From: DASVRZ01 sp038228695
GTDB lineage: Bacteria > Verrucomicrobiota > Verrucomicrobiia > Chthoniobacterales > DASVRZ01
Reading direction: 5' to 3'
NCBI GenBank assembly: GCA_038228695.1
Contig: JBBRPA010000002.1
Span: forward strand, 52,791 to 116,790
Length of the DNA stretch: 64,000 nt
Translations under genes and position numbers: made by a program
Shown: one piece after another, positions 9,723 through 18,836 of the stretch
How the letters are laid out: each line of letters starts with the position of its first letter
Position numbering within the stretch: position 1 is the stretch's first letter
Notes under the pieces: generated by a model
The model's database searches: none
Told to the model about the DNA's origin: nothing
What the model saw: only the letters and a program-made list of their open reading frames with translations

Positions 9723-9795
9723 CCCGCAAAGACGCAAAGGCGCGAAGGAAAGCAGAAAAAGCTTCTTCTCCTTGGCGTCTTTGCGTCTTTGCGGG
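9723..9795. repeat. dispersed inverted repeat of the CGCAAAGACGCAAAGG type
   Basis: Two arms of about 27 bp (from 9723 and ending at 9795) are near-perfect reverse complements, built from the unit CGCAAAGACGCAAAGGCGC and separated by an A-rich loop. It follows the modA stop directly. Repeats of this look are scattered in the intergenic DNA of several Verrucomicrobia; here it may act as a hairpin at the 3' end of modA mRNA. It has no U-tract. Confidence 0.7.
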
Positions 9796-9876
9796 AAATT
9801 TCCTGGGTTTCGCAACGTAAATAGGCTTCCCAAAACCGCACCCATCCGTAATGTTTTCGAGCCGATAACACCGACC

Positions 9877-11529
9877 ATGAGCACTGCCACCGAAACCGCC
9901 CCGCCGCCCGTCACCCTTCTCAATGTCCAAATCGATGGCGTCTGGCATAAAATCGCCAAGGGCACCCGGGTCATCGAAGCCTGTTCGCAGGCGGGAAAAT
10001 TCATCCCGCGCTATTGCTACCACCCCAAGCTTTCCTCTCCAGGCAACTGCCGCATGTGCCTCGTCGAAATGGGCATGCCGAAAATGACGCCCGACCGAAA
10101 AATCGAACTCGGCGAGGATGGTTTCCCGGTCATTAATTGGATTCCGCGTCCGCAAATTTCCTGCGCGCAAGACGTGGCCGAAGGCATGGGTGTCCGCACC
10201 GACTCGCCGATGGTTCAGGAATGTCGTAAGGGCGTGATGGAATTTCTCCTCATCAACCACCCGCTCGACTGCCCGATTTGCGATCAGGCGGGCGAGTGTC
10301 GCTTGCAGGAATTCAGCATCGAATACGGCCAGAGCAATTCCCGTTTTCTCGAACCCAAGGTCAAGAAGCCGAAGAACGTCGTCCTTGGGCCACGCGTGAC
10401 CCTCGACGACGAGCGTTGCATTCTTTGTTCGCGTTGCATTCGCTTCATGAAAGAGGTTGCGAAGGACGATGTGCTTGGATTCACCGATCGCGGGAGTTAC
10501 TCCACGCTCAGTTGCCACCCCGACAAGGTGCTCGACTCCAATTACTCGCTCAACACGGTGGACATCTGCCCAGTCGGCGCACTAACTAACACCGATTTTC
10601 GTTTCAAGATGCGTGTCTGGTTCCTCAAGGAAACCAAAACCATCGATGTGAATTGCGCGACCGGTTCTAACATTATTATCGGCGCTCGCGAAGGCCAGAT
10701 CTACCGCATTACGCCACGTGAAAATAATGCCGTAAACGAGAACTGGCTGCCGGATAGTCACCGTCTGAATTTCAAATACATCCACCGCACCGACCGGCTT
10801 ACCGTGCCGCAAGTCCGGGAGAAAAATTCCCTGACCGAGGCGACTTGGGCTGAGGCCATTTCCGCTGCTGCAACGCATTTGAAGGCCCTTGGTGAAAAAG
10901 AAATTGCCGTTATTGCAAGTGGACGCATGACTAACGAAGAACTTTTTCTCGCTCGCCGTTTGGGGGAAGCGTTGAAAGTTTCTGCGATCGACGTGCTGCC
11001 GCGTGAAGGCGCTGCTGACGGTTTTCTGATTTCCGCCGACCGCAATCCTAACACTGCCGGAGCGAAACTTCTCAAAGTGGCCGGAGCCAAACCCGGCGCA
11101 AAACTTTCCGCGATCGCGAAAGGTATCAAGGCGGGCACGATTAAGGGCCTCGTTCTTCTCGGCGAAAATGCCGTCGCCGCCGGCATCCCTGAGGCCGATC
11201 TGGCGAAGCTGGACACGTTGATCGTGATGGATATTTTGCCCAACGCCTCGACAAGCCACGCGTCCGTGGTTTTGCCAGCGGCGAGTTTTGTGGAAAAGCG
11301 CGGTTCGATGATCAATCAGAAGAACCGCCTCCAGCGTCTTAACCAAGCCATTCCCAGCCCGGGTGCGGCGCGAGACGACTGGGAGATTCTCCGCGACCTC
11401 GTCCAGGCCGTCAGCGGCGCGAATGGGATTTATACGATCGAGGAAGTCTTCTCGCAAATGGCCGCAGAAGTTCCTGCATTTTCCAAGTTGAGCCTGAGCA
11501 AAATTGGCGACCTCGGTGTTGCGCTCTAA
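9877..11529 (+). CDS. nuoG: NADH-quinone oxidoreductase subunit G-like iron-sulfur protein
   Basis: ATG 9877 gives a 550-residue protein. N-terminal [2Fe-2S] domain: RYCYHPKLSSPGNCRMC and PQISCAQ. Then the His/Cys cluster HPLDCPICDQAGECRLQEF, a 4Fe-4S motif CILCSRCIRF with CPVGALT, and a shortened molybdopterin-oxidoreductase-like domain containing VMDILPNASTSHASVVLPAA. It is shorter than E. coli NuoG (about 900 aa) but close to the short forms seen in other phyla. No other nuo gene is in the window, so it is separated from the complex I operon or belongs to another NADH-linked enzyme. Translation upstream of 9877 is not supported. Confidence 0.85.
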   Translation: MSTATETAPPPVTLLNVQIDGVWHKIAKGTRVIEACSQAGKFIPRYCYHPKLSSPGNCRMCLVEMGMPKMTPDRKIELGEDGFPVINWIPRPQISCAQDVAEGMGVRTDSPMVQECRKGVMEFLLINHPLDCPICDQAGECRLQEFSIEYGQSNSRFLEPKVKKPKNVVLGPRVTLDDERCILCSRCIRFMKEVAKDDVLGFTDRGSYSTLSCHPDKVLDSNYSLNTVDICPVGALTNTDFRFKMRVWFLKETKTIDVNCATGSNIIIGAREGQIYRITPRENNAVNENWLPDSHRLNFKYIHRTDRLTVPQVREKNSLTEATWAEAISAAATHLKALGEKEIAVIASGRMTNEELFLARRLGEALKVSAIDVLPREGAADGFLISADRNPNTAGAKLLKVAGAKPGAKLSAIAKGIKAGTIKGLVLLGENAVAAGIPEADLAKLDTLIVMDILPNASTSHASVVLPAASFVEKRGSMINQKNRLQRLNQAIPSPGAARDDWEILRDLVQAVSGANGIYTIEEVFSQMAAEVPAFSKLSLSKIGDLGVAL

Positions 11530-11544
11530 AAGCGGAATTCAAAG

Positions 11545-13581
11545 TTAGATATTTTCGCCGGCGAATGCTGCGAGCGGAATGGATTTTCCTTCGCGCAGTT
11601 CTAGCGGTAAGTTTCCCCGCAACAGTTTCAGCCAGATCCGAGCGCATCCGGTGACGACGACGAGCGTGGCGAGAAGAAATCCGGCGGTGACCGCGGCATC
11701 GACTTGGTAGTTCAAGGCGATTGTGGCGGCTTTCGGATCACCCGCTGCGGCCTTCGCAAGACTTGCCGACGCACCCGCCAGAAAGCCCATTTTTGGATCG
11801 GCAGAAAAGAGTTTTTGGAGGCCGGCGGTGAAGGTGACCGAAACCATGAAAACCAGTGGTACTAACGTGACCCATAGGTAGCGCGTGCGCCTCATTTTGA
11901 TCAGCATCGTAGTGCCGAAACAAAAGGCGAGAACGGCGAGTAACTGGTTCGCGATGCCGAAGATGGGCCAGAGCGAATTAATGCCGCCAAGTGGATCGAC
12001 CGCTCCTTGATAGAGGAACCAACCCCAGGCTCCGACTAACAAAACGCTCGCCAGCAAGTTGGCTGGCCACGATCGGGTGTTGCCTAGCGGTCGCCAGCAA
12101 TGCCCAAGCAAATCTTGGAGAAGAAACCGTCCCACTCGCGTGCCAGCGTCGATCGTGGTCAGGATGAATAACGCCTCGAACATGATCGCAAAATGATACC
12201 AGAGCGAAAGTGCGGCCGGATTCGATGTTAGTCGTGAAAACATGTGCGCCATTCCGACGGCAAAAGTGGGAGCGCCACCGGTCCGCCCGATCATGGTTTT
12301 CTCTCCAAGACTGGTTGCGAGCGCCGCCATGTCGCCCTCGGTGATCGCAAACCCGAAGCTGTTTACCCGCGCCACGACTTCGGCGGCGGGACCCTTCATA
12401 TTGATCGCGAAATACTGGCCTGGATCGAGGGCACAGGCAGCGGCCAGCGCCATCAGGGCGACGACCATTTCAACGACCATCGCACCGTAGCCGATGGGGC
12501 GGACGAGCGTCTCGCGGTCGATCAATTTGGGTGTCGTTCCCGAGGCAATCAAGGCATGAAAACCGGAAACTGCCCCGCAGGCAATGGTGATGAAAACGAA
12601 GGGAAAAATCGAGCCCGCCACGACTGGGCCGTTGCCTTGGATAAATTGCGTGAGCTTCGGCATGTGCAGATCCGGACGAAGGATCACGATGACCAAAGCT
12701 AGCACGACGACGGTTCCCAATTTCAGGAACGTGCTTAGATAATCGCGCGGTGTTAGCAACAGCCAGACTGGCAGTGCGCTCGCGGCGAATCCGTAAAGAA
12801 TAATTGACCACGCAAGACCGGTCTCGTGCAGCGTGAAGAATTTCTCCACGACCGGATGCTGCGAGAGAAAACTCCCGCCCCAGACCGCAGCGAGCAAACC
12901 CGCCACGCCAAATGCGGTGATCGCCCCGATTGACAGCCGGGTGAATTTCTGGCCGAGGCCCATGAGCATCGCGAGCGGAATGGTGGCTGCAATGGTGAAT
13001 AGGCCCCACGGACTTTCTGCCAGTGCCTTAACCACGACCAATCCTAACACGGCTAATAGCACGATCATAATCGCTAAAATGCTAACAGAACTAACCATTC
13101 CCAACTTCGGACCCACTTCCTCGCGGATCATGGTGCCGAGGCTCTTGCCGTCGCGGCGCACGGAGGCAAACAACGTGATCATATCATGCACCGCGCCTCC
13201 TAAAGTCGCGCCGACGAGAATCCAAAGTGTGCCAGGAAGGTAGCCAAATTGCGCAGCGAGAATGGGTCCGACAAGCGGGCCAGGTCCGGCGATCGCGGCG
13301 AAATGATGTCCAAAAACCATCCAGCGATGCGTTGGAACGAAATCTTTTCCATCGCGCAATCGCACCGACGGCGGGGCGCGGTCTGGATCGATGCCAAGAA
13401 CCTTCACCGCGAGCCATTTGCTATGAAACCGGTAGGCGATCATCATTGTGCAGACTCCGGCAACAACCAACCAGAGAGCGTTGACCGTTTCGCCTCGGTG
13501 AAGGGCAAGGACGGCCACCGCTACGAGAGCCGCGAGCGCGATGAGGCTCCAACCGGCGGGACGGAGAAGGCGGGAGAGCAT
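11545..13581 (-). CDS. cstA: carbon starvation protein A, peptide/pyruvate transporter family
   Basis: A 678-residue polytopic membrane protein. It carries the CstA core: THRWMVFGHHFAAIAGPGPL near residue 90, then GPILAAQFGYLPGTLWILVG, GAVHDMITLFASVRRDGKSL, and CGAVSGFHALIASGTTPKLI further on, with many hydrophobic segments throughout. The family is induced in carbon starvation and imports peptides or pyruvate. It converges with nuoG across only 15 bp. No partner YbdD-type protein is visible next to it. Confidence 0.95.
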   Translation of the reverse strand: MLSRLLRPAGWSLIALAALVAVAVLALHRGETVNALWLVVAGVCTMMIAYRFHSKWLAVKVLGIDPDRAPPSVRLRDGKDFVPTHRWMVFGHHFAAIAGPGPLVGPILAAQFGYLPGTLWILVGATLGGAVHDMITLFASVRRDGKSLGTMIREEVGPKLGMVSSVSILAIMIVLLAVLGLVVVKALAESPWGLFTIAATIPLAMLMGLGQKFTRLSIGAITAFGVAGLLAAVWGGSFLSQHPVVEKFFTLHETGLAWSIILYGFAASALPVWLLLTPRDYLSTFLKLGTVVVLALVIVILRPDLHMPKLTQFIQGNGPVVAGSIFPFVFITIACGAVSGFHALIASGTTPKLIDRETLVRPIGYGAMVVEMVVALMALAAACALDPGQYFAINMKGPAAEVVARVNSFGFAITEGDMAALATSLGEKTMIGRTGGAPTFAVGMAHMFSRLTSNPAALSLWYHFAIMFEALFILTTIDAGTRVGRFLLQDLLGHCWRPLGNTRSWPANLLASVLLVGAWGWFLYQGAVDPLGGINSLWPIFGIANQLLAVLAFCFGTTMLIKMRRTRYLWVTLVPLVFMVSVTFTAGLQKLFSADPKMGFLAGASASLAKAAAGDPKAATIALNYQVDAAVTAGFLLATLVVVTGCARIWLKLLRGNLPLELREGKSIPLAAFAGENI

Positions 13582-13641
13582 CTTCGGAATTTAGGGAATT
13601 TCGCGGTATCGTAAAGGCGAGGTTTTGCCGTAGGATGCGGT

Positions 13642-13932
13642 GTGTCGCTCGAGGAAAACATCCGTGGCTGGTTACAGGAAGATCTGGCCGAGATCATTGG
13701 CTGGAGGATGCCGTTTGGGAAATTTGGGCCGGAGCATTTTCCACCGTCTGGAGTTCCGCTCTACGATCTGCCCGTCGAATATCTCGAATGGTTCGCGAAG
13801 AAGGGGTTTCCCAAGGGGCGCCTGGGTGAGCTCTTGAAAATGGTTCACCAACTTAAGGTGGACGGCTGCGACGAGATCTTCGATGAGGCCCGCCGCAAAC
13901 GGGGCGGGCGAACGTCGTTGCGTCCACGCTGA
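13642..13932 (+). CDS. DUF3820-family protein, 96 aa
   Basis: GTG 13642 opens a 96-residue soluble protein. The stretch RMPFGKFGPEHF followed by PLYDLPVEYLEWFAKKGFP is the DUF3820 pattern (Phe-Gly-Lys then Leu-Pro-x-x-Tyr-Leu-x-Trp), found in small proteins and in some exonuclease-linked proteins. It is divergent from cstA and lies 19 bp before a uracil-DNA glycosylase gene, which hints at a DNA-related role, but no activity can be assigned. Confidence 0.75.
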   Translation: MSLEENIRGWLQEDLAEIIGWRMPFGKFGPEHFPPSGVPLYDLPVEYLEWFAKKGFPKGRLGELLKMVHQLKVDGCDEIFDEARRKRGGRTSLRPR

Positions 13933-13951
13933 CAGCCGCTAGATTTCGCCG

Positions 13952-14569
13952 ATGATTTCCGCAGACCACGATCTCCACACCCTAGTCGAAGGCATTCGCG
14001 CATGCACGCTGTGTCCGAAAATGGTGCGACCGGGCGTCTCCGGCGGGGCGGTTTTTTCAAAAGTCATCTCCGTCGGACAAGCTCCCGGAACGAAGGAGCC
14101 GATCGCTGGGAAACCTTTTGCCTGGACCGCTGGGAAGACGCTCTTCCGCTGGTTTGCGGAAACGACGGGCGTGGAGGAGGAGGAGTTTCGGCGCACCGTT
14201 TATATGGCGGCGGTGTGTCGCTGTTTTCCTGGGAAAACCAAACAGGGCGGCGACCGCGTGCCTGATCCCGTTGAGATCGCTACGTGCCGGCAATGGCTGG
14301 ATCAGGAGATAGCGATTCTGCGACCAGAACTCATCATTCCGATCGGCAAACTCGCGATTCGCCAGTTTCTTCCGGAGGCTCCCCTAGCGGACACCATTGG
14401 AAAAAAATTCCGGGTCGAACTCCTCACCGGACCCGCTGATATCATTCCGCTGCCGCACCCTTCAGGCGCGTCGCCGTGGCACCGCATGGAGCCGGGGAAG
14501 ACCTTGCTCGGTCGCGCACTTCGGTTGATCGCCCGGCATCCGGCGTGGAAGACCCGCTCGGCGGGTTAG
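13952..14569 (+). CDS. uracil-DNA glycosylase superfamily protein (family 4/5-like)
   Basis: 205 residues. N-terminal Cys pair CTLCPKM, motif 1 VGQAPGTKEPIAGKPFAWTAG, a second Cys pair in VCRCFPGKT, and motif 2 HPSGAS before the C-terminus. This pattern matches Fe-S uracil-DNA glycosylases, which remove uracil from DNA in base-excision repair; the four Cys residues would hold a 4Fe-4S cluster. The active-site residue cannot be assigned with certainty by eye. The last four bases overlap the convergent universal stress protein gene. Confidence 0.85.
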   Translation: MISADHDLHTLVEGIRACTLCPKMVRPGVSGGAVFSKVISVGQAPGTKEPIAGKPFAWTAGKTLFRWFAETTGVEEEEFRRTVYMAAVCRCFPGKTKQGGDRVPDPVEIATCRQWLDQEIAILRPELIIPIGKLAIRQFLPEAPLADTIGKKFRVELLTGPADIIPLPHPSGASPWHRMEPGKTLLGRALRLIARHPAWKTRSAG

Positions 14570-15471
14570 GGCTCGCCGGTGCGATCGCGCATCACCCAAA
14601 GGTTGCAAGGGATCACTTGGTAAAGCCAGTCGAGGTGAGGGCTAAGGACCGGGTTAGATTTACCGGGTATGCCGGTGGGCACTACGAGCAGATCGGCGCC
14701 AATGCTTTGCAAGTGTTCGCAGGCGGCAAAACCCGTGTTGCCCCGAATGCAATGCGTCTCTACGGGCACATCCAGCGGCGTGGAATCGAGGACAAACTGA
14801 TCGAGCCGCTCCTCTGCGCCTTGGAGTCCTCCTGAGTCACGGAGCCGGTGTTCGTCGAAGGTGGTGACAATGTGGAGCGCATGCACTTTTTCTGCGCCTC
14901 GGGCTTTGGCAGCTTGTACGGTTTGCCGGAGCGCCTCGGCGGAATTGCTGGTGAAATCGATCAGGACAGCCGGGCAACGTATGGCCTCCTCGGCCTCGCG
15001 GGGCTGAAGGAACAAAAACAAATCGAACGGCGCCTCGGCGATGAGTTTCCGGGCGATGTTGTTCGCAAAGGGCCGGTAGCCCGTTCCCGCCACTGGATCG
15101 CCCTGCACCGCGCCTGCCACCAGCAGGTCGCAGCCAAATTCCCCAGCAAGCCGGCAAATGGTCGCCGCCGGTTCCCCCGGCACCCAATGCACCTGTGTGT
15201 CGGGCCGAAGTTGAAATTGCGCGAGCCCCTCTGCAATCCGGGCCTTCTTTTCCGGCGTCTCCTCACCGACGTGAATCAACTGGAGCGTTGCCCCGAAGTA
15301 ATCCGCCGTCCGTCCCGCCTCGCTCAGCACCGCGTGGAAGCGGGGCGAAAAGGTGGTCGCAGCGGCGATGGAGCGATACATGGAAGAATTGGAAAAAAAC
15401 GCAGTACGTCCTGTTTCCTCTAAGTCAAACGCCAATCCAAGCGGCTCGGGATCAACTGTGGCGATTGACAT
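14566..15471 (-). CDS. universal stress protein with two UspA domains
   Basis: ATG 15471 (MSIATVDPEPLG) gives 301 residues in two tandem Usp halves. The first holds RSIAAATTFSPRFHAVLSEA, IHVGEE and GEFGCDLLVAGA; the second begins near PAVLIDFTSNSAEAL and ends SIGADLLVVPTGIPG. The nucleotide-binding GxxG(9x)GS/T motif is weak in both, so ATP binding is uncertain. The longer frame up to 15567 lies over the DedA-like gene's 5' region and is unlikely to be translated. Role in stress tolerance is inferred from family. Confidence 0.8.
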   Translation of the reverse strand: MSIATVDPEPLGLAFDLEETGRTAFFSNSSMYRSIAAATTFSPRFHAVLSEAGRTADYFGATLQLIHVGEETPEKKARIAEGLAQFQLRPDTQVHWVPGEPAATICRLAGEFGCDLLVAGAVQGDPVAGTGYRPFANNIARKLIAEAPFDLFLFLQPREAEEAIRCPAVLIDFTSNSAEALRQTVQAAKARGAEKVHALHIVTTFDEHRLRDSGGLQGAEERLDQFVLDSTPLDVPVETHCIRGNTGFAACEHLQSIGADLLVVPTGIPGKSNPVLSPHLDWLYQVIPCNLWVMRDRTGEP

Positions 15472-15565
15472 AAAATTTTTGACAATTTTTCCGTCCCACT
15501 GTTCAAAATTTACCCTCTCGCAGAAGAGTTGCACGAACGCGAAAAAGCTGCTGGACTGCTGACGC

Positions 15566-16192
15566 ATGACTCACGAAACCACTGCAAACCCTTTATCGCG
15601 GCCCAACATTGTCCGGCGTTTATACAATTGGACAATGCATTGGAGCGAAACGCGCTACGCTTTGCCCGCGCTATGCGCGATCGCGTTTGCCGAGTCGTCC
15701 TTTTTTCTGATTCCACCCGACGTTTTACTCATCGCGATGTGCTTTGCATCGCCGCGGAAATGGTGGAAATACGCCGTTCTTTGCACGGTGGCGAGCGTCG
15801 CTGGTGGCGTGTTCGGCTGGTGGATTGGGCATGCGTTCTGGGATGTGACCCAAGGAATTTTCTTCAAAATTCCCGGCTTCAGTCCGGACAAGTTTGAAAT
15901 GGTGCAAAAGCTGTTTCAGGGGAATGCTTTTTTGGCGATTCTAGGCGCGGCGTTCACTCCCATTCCCTATAAGATTTTCACCATTGCAGCGGGCGTTTTT
16001 AATGTTCCAATTACTACTTTGATTGTTGCATCCGTAGCGGGGCGGGGCGGGCGTTTTCTGTTAGTGGCGGGGTTGATTCGCGTCTTTGGCCCGCAGGTAA
16101 GGCCGTTTTTGGAAAAGCATTTTGAATGGACGGCCCTAGCCCTGTTCCTGCTCGGTGTTGGCGGCATTGTAGCGATCAAATTGCTGCATTGA
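15566..16192 (+). CDS. VTT-domain (DedA/YqaA-like) membrane protein
   Basis: 208 residues with about five hydrophobic segments. The pattern AFAESSFFLIPPDVLLIAMC, then GGVFGWWIGHAFWD, and AAFTPIPYKIFTIAAGVFN is typical of YqaA-type VTT proteins, which are linked to lipid or ion handling in the inner membrane. The ATG at 15566 is chosen because it follows a divergent gene by 94 bp. The conserved Pro and Arg/Gly (AGRGGRFLLVAG) motifs are present. Confidence 0.88.
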   Translation: MTHETTANPLSRPNIVRRLYNWTMHWSETRYALPALCAIAFAESSFFLIPPDVLLIAMCFASPRKWWKYAVLCTVASVAGGVFGWWIGHAFWDVTQGIFFKIPGFSPDKFEMVQKLFQGNAFLAILGAAFTPIPYKIFTIAAGVFNVPITTLIVASVAGRGGRFLLVAGLIRVFGPQVRPFLEKHFEWTALALFLLGVGGIVAIKLLH

Positions 16193-16253
16193 GCGTGTGA
16201 GGAAACCATTTGCCTGTCTGCATCGAGCGGATTATTAAGATATTCCATTCCAA

Positions 16254-16335
16254 GCCGGGGTGGCGAAATTGGCAGACGCGCCAGACTTAGGATCTGGTTC
16301 CGAAAGGAGTGCAGGTTCAAGTCCTGTCCCCGGCA
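16254..16335 (+). tRNA. tRNA-Leu (anticodon UAG)
   Basis: The acceptor arms GCCGGGG (16254-16260) and CCCCGGC (16328-16334) pair, with discriminator A. The anticodon stem CCAGA/TCTGG encloses loop CTTAGGA, giving anticodon UAG. The D-loop GGCGAAATTGGCAGA, a long variable arm and GGTTCAAGTCC are typical of class II tRNA-Leu. CCA is not encoded. The 3' end is 2 bp from the stop of the convergent deaminase gene. Confidence 0.97.
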
Positions 16336-16336
16336 C

Positions 16337-17701
16337 TTATTTTACGGTCACGCTCTGCGCGAGTCGCATCGCAGCCCGGTCGTGATCCTCAAGTAAGCGC
16401 GCCAGATCGAGGCCCGGAACTTGGCCTTCTCTCACTCGCACCTTTCCACCGATGACCAAGCAGTCCACCTGTCGCGGATGACAGAGCACGAGGCCGTGCA
16501 CGCGGTTCTCCGCGCCGGAACTCCGCAAATCGTAGGACGGGAATATGGCCAGGTCAGCGCATTTTCCTAACTCGATCGAGCCGATGTCGGGCAGACGGCC
16601 GAGGTTGCGCGCCCCGTCGAGCGTGGCCATTTCGAGCGCGGTCTCTACCGTCATGGACTCCGCTCCGTGCGCGACGCGGGTGAGCATGAGCGCTTGTCGG
16701 ACTTCGCCTAACATGTGCGCGGAATCATTCGATGCGCTGCCATCCACCCCGATGCTAACCGCCGTGCCCGAGAGTCGTAGATCATTTACCCGACAGATGC
16801 CGGAGCCTAGGCGCATGTTAGCACAGGGGCAATGCGCCACGCCCATTTGATGCGTGCCGAGATGATGCACTTCTTGGTCATTAAAGTGAATGCCGTGCGC
16901 GATCCAGATGTTGTTAGTATCCCAACCGTTGCGGGCGAGATAGGTGAGGGGACGGCATTGGTGAAGTTGGTCAGCGCGGAGGAGTTCGCCGGCGGTCTCC
17001 CCGCAATGAATGTGCAGGCGCAAGTTTTCTGCATCGGCGATTTTTGCCGTCTCGCGCAGCAAATCGCCGGTGACCGAAAGCACTGCGCTGGGGCCTAGCG
17101 CGACCTGCCGCATCGAGTTGGGCGACGGATCGTGAAAGCGCGCCTTCATTTCTAGCGAGTCGGCGATGATTTCATCGATCGATTGCGTGGCAAATTCGGG
17201 AATGATCTCCGACGCCGTATCCATGCTGCCGCGACAGGCAGTGAAGCGGATGCCTAGCTGTTCCGCGGCCCGAAAGAGCGGTTCTAACGAGATGCCTTGG
17301 CCGCGCGGATAGACGTAATGATGATCGCTCGTGGTGGTGCATCCGCTCAGCATCAGTTCGACCATGGCGACCTGGCCCGCGAGATAGAGATCCTCTGGCG
17401 TCATCCGCTGCCAGAGCGGCATGTGCCCCTTAATCCAGGGGTAGAGCGGAAGATTCGCGATCGGCGTGTAGGCTCGTGCGAGATTCTGAAACATGTGGTG
17501 ATGCGTGTTCACCAGACCCGGCGTGGCGATCCCGCCCTTCGCGTCGATCATTTCCGCATTCTCCAGAAGCCCGGGTGGCACGAGGCCTGTGCCAACTGCG
17601 GTGATTTTCCCCTCCTCCGCGACGACATAGGCTTCGCGCAAAGTTCTCCGCGCGGCATCCATTGTTACGAGATGCCCAATGTTGGTGACCACCAGCCTCA
17701 T
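16337..17701 (-). CDS. amidohydrolase of the 8-oxoguanine / hydroxydechloroatrazine deaminase group
   Basis: 454-residue metal-dependent hydrolase. Motifs: NTHHHMFQNL (metal His pair), LHIHCGETAG, WIAHGIHFN, VAHCPCANMRLGSGIC and IGVDGSASNDS (metal Asp). These match the ATZ/TRZ-like branch that includes 8-oxoguanine deaminase. Its ATG (17701) overlaps the stop of the upstream binding-protein gene as ATGA, so the two are translationally coupled. The substrate is likely a purine or similar aminated ring; 8-oxoguanine is the best guess, untested. Confidence 0.85.
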   Translation of the reverse strand: MRLVVTNIGHLVTMDAARRTLREAYVVAEEGKITAVGTGLVPPGLLENAEMIDAKGGIATPGLVNTHHHMFQNLARAYTPIANLPLYPWIKGHMPLWQRMTPEDLYLAGQVAMVELMLSGCTTTSDHHYVYPRGQGISLEPLFRAAEQLGIRFTACRGSMDTASEIIPEFATQSIDEIIADSLEMKARFHDPSPNSMRQVALGPSAVLSVTGDLLRETAKIADAENLRLHIHCGETAGELLRADQLHQCRPLTYLARNGWDTNNIWIAHGIHFNDQEVHHLGTHQMGVAHCPCANMRLGSGICRVNDLRLSGTAVSIGVDGSASNDSAHMLGEVRQALMLTRVAHGAESMTVETALEMATLDGARNLGRLPDIGSIELGKCADLAIFPSYDLRSSGAENRVHGLVLCHPRQVDCLVIGGKVRVREGQVPGLDLARLLEDHDRAAMRLAQSVTVK

Positions 17702-18687
17702 TGCGCCGAAATCGTGTCGTCCACCCCAACCGCCAGTGGCATGTAGTCGCTTGTAAAGGCCTTGTCAGCGACGTTAGCTGACTTCAGCAATCCACAGGAA
17801 ACCAACTGATCCGCCAGTGTCTGCCAGCGCTTCGGGTCGCAGTGACCGAACGATTCGCCCTTCAGCGGATCGCCTTCGAGAAAACGGCGGCGCTTGATTT
17901 CGGCGATGGCGTAGTCCAAGCCACCCGCGTCCGCCGTGGGATTGAGTTTCTGAATCTGCTCGAGCGTCGGTTTCGGGTCGCGGTAATAATCGAGCCACCC
18001 CCGATAGGACGCTTTCGCAAATGCGCGAATCCAGTCCGAATGCATCACCAACAATTTTTTCGACGCCACCACGACGCGATAAGGATCGAAGCCGCTCTCG
18101 CTCACGAGAAGGCAGCGCGATTTGACTCCCTGGAGCGAAGCGTAATACGGCTCCGCGTGAGGAAACGCCTGCTGGATGTAATTCTCGTCCTGCACGAAAT
18201 TGGCAATTGCCCCGGTGTAGGGAATCACTGTGGTGCTCTTGTATTTGTAGAAATTCTGCAAATAAACGAAAAATGTCGCTCCAGTGGTCACCGCTACTTT
18301 TTTTCCCGAGAGATTACCCAGTGTGCGGATGGACGATTTGTCGTGCACCATGATGGCTTGGGGATCGTGTTGGTTTTGCACCATTACCGAGATCAGAGGC
18401 AGACCGCGGTCCACAGCGAGGAGGACCTTGTCGGCCGGGGCGATGGCGAGCGTGGCGGGCTCCGTGGCAACATGCATCTCGATGTTAGGATTCGGCCCGC
18501 CCTGCACAATTTCGAGATCGATCCCTGCCTCCCGGTAGTAGCCATTTTCGAGTGCCCGGTAGTAGCCGCCGTCATCCGCTTGCGCATACCAATGCAGGAG
18601 CAATTTCATTTTTTCCAACCCTTCCGCCCGGATTGTGGTCCAGCCAGAGAGGGCTACAAAAAGCAGACTAAAAACTGTTTTCCTCAT
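17698..18687 (-). CDS. NMT1/THI5-like ABC substrate-binding protein
   Basis: ATG 18687 gives a signal peptide (MRKTVFSLLFVALSGWTTIRA) and a 329-residue precursor. KMKLLLHWYAQADDGGYYRAL and AIAPADKVLLAVDRGLPLISV fit the NMT1/THI5-like solute-binding fold that captures pyrimidine, thiamine-precursor or nucleobase ligands in the periplasm. It is coupled to the deaminase gene. No permease or ATPase is encoded nearby. The open frame runs further up to 18825, but that stretch has no signal-like start and is probably leader. Confidence 0.83.
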   Translation of the reverse strand: MRKTVFSLLFVALSGWTTIRAEGLEKMKLLLHWYAQADDGGYYRALENGYYREAGIDLEIVQGGPNPNIEMHVATEPATLAIAPADKVLLAVDRGLPLISVMVQNQHDPQAIMVHDKSSIRTLGNLSGKKVAVTTGATFFVYLQNFYKYKSTTVIPYTGAIANFVQDENYIQQAFPHAEPYYASLQGVKSRCLLVSESGFDPYRVVVASKKLLVMHSDWIRAFAKASYRGWLDYYRDPKPTLEQIQKLNPTADAGGLDYAIAEIKRRRFLEGDPLKGESFGHCDPKRWQTLADQLVSCGLLKSANVADKAFTSDYMPLAVGVDDTISAQ

Positions 18688-18836
18688 CCGCTTTGATTTA
18701 GCCCATCTTTTCCATGAAAAGGCCAGATGAATGGCATGGAATCGTCTTGGTAGTGAACAACGCGGCAAAAAAGGATTGCATTCACCCGACACCCCTTTAC
18801 TTTCTCGCTCCGATTTCAGAATCAAAATAACGACCT

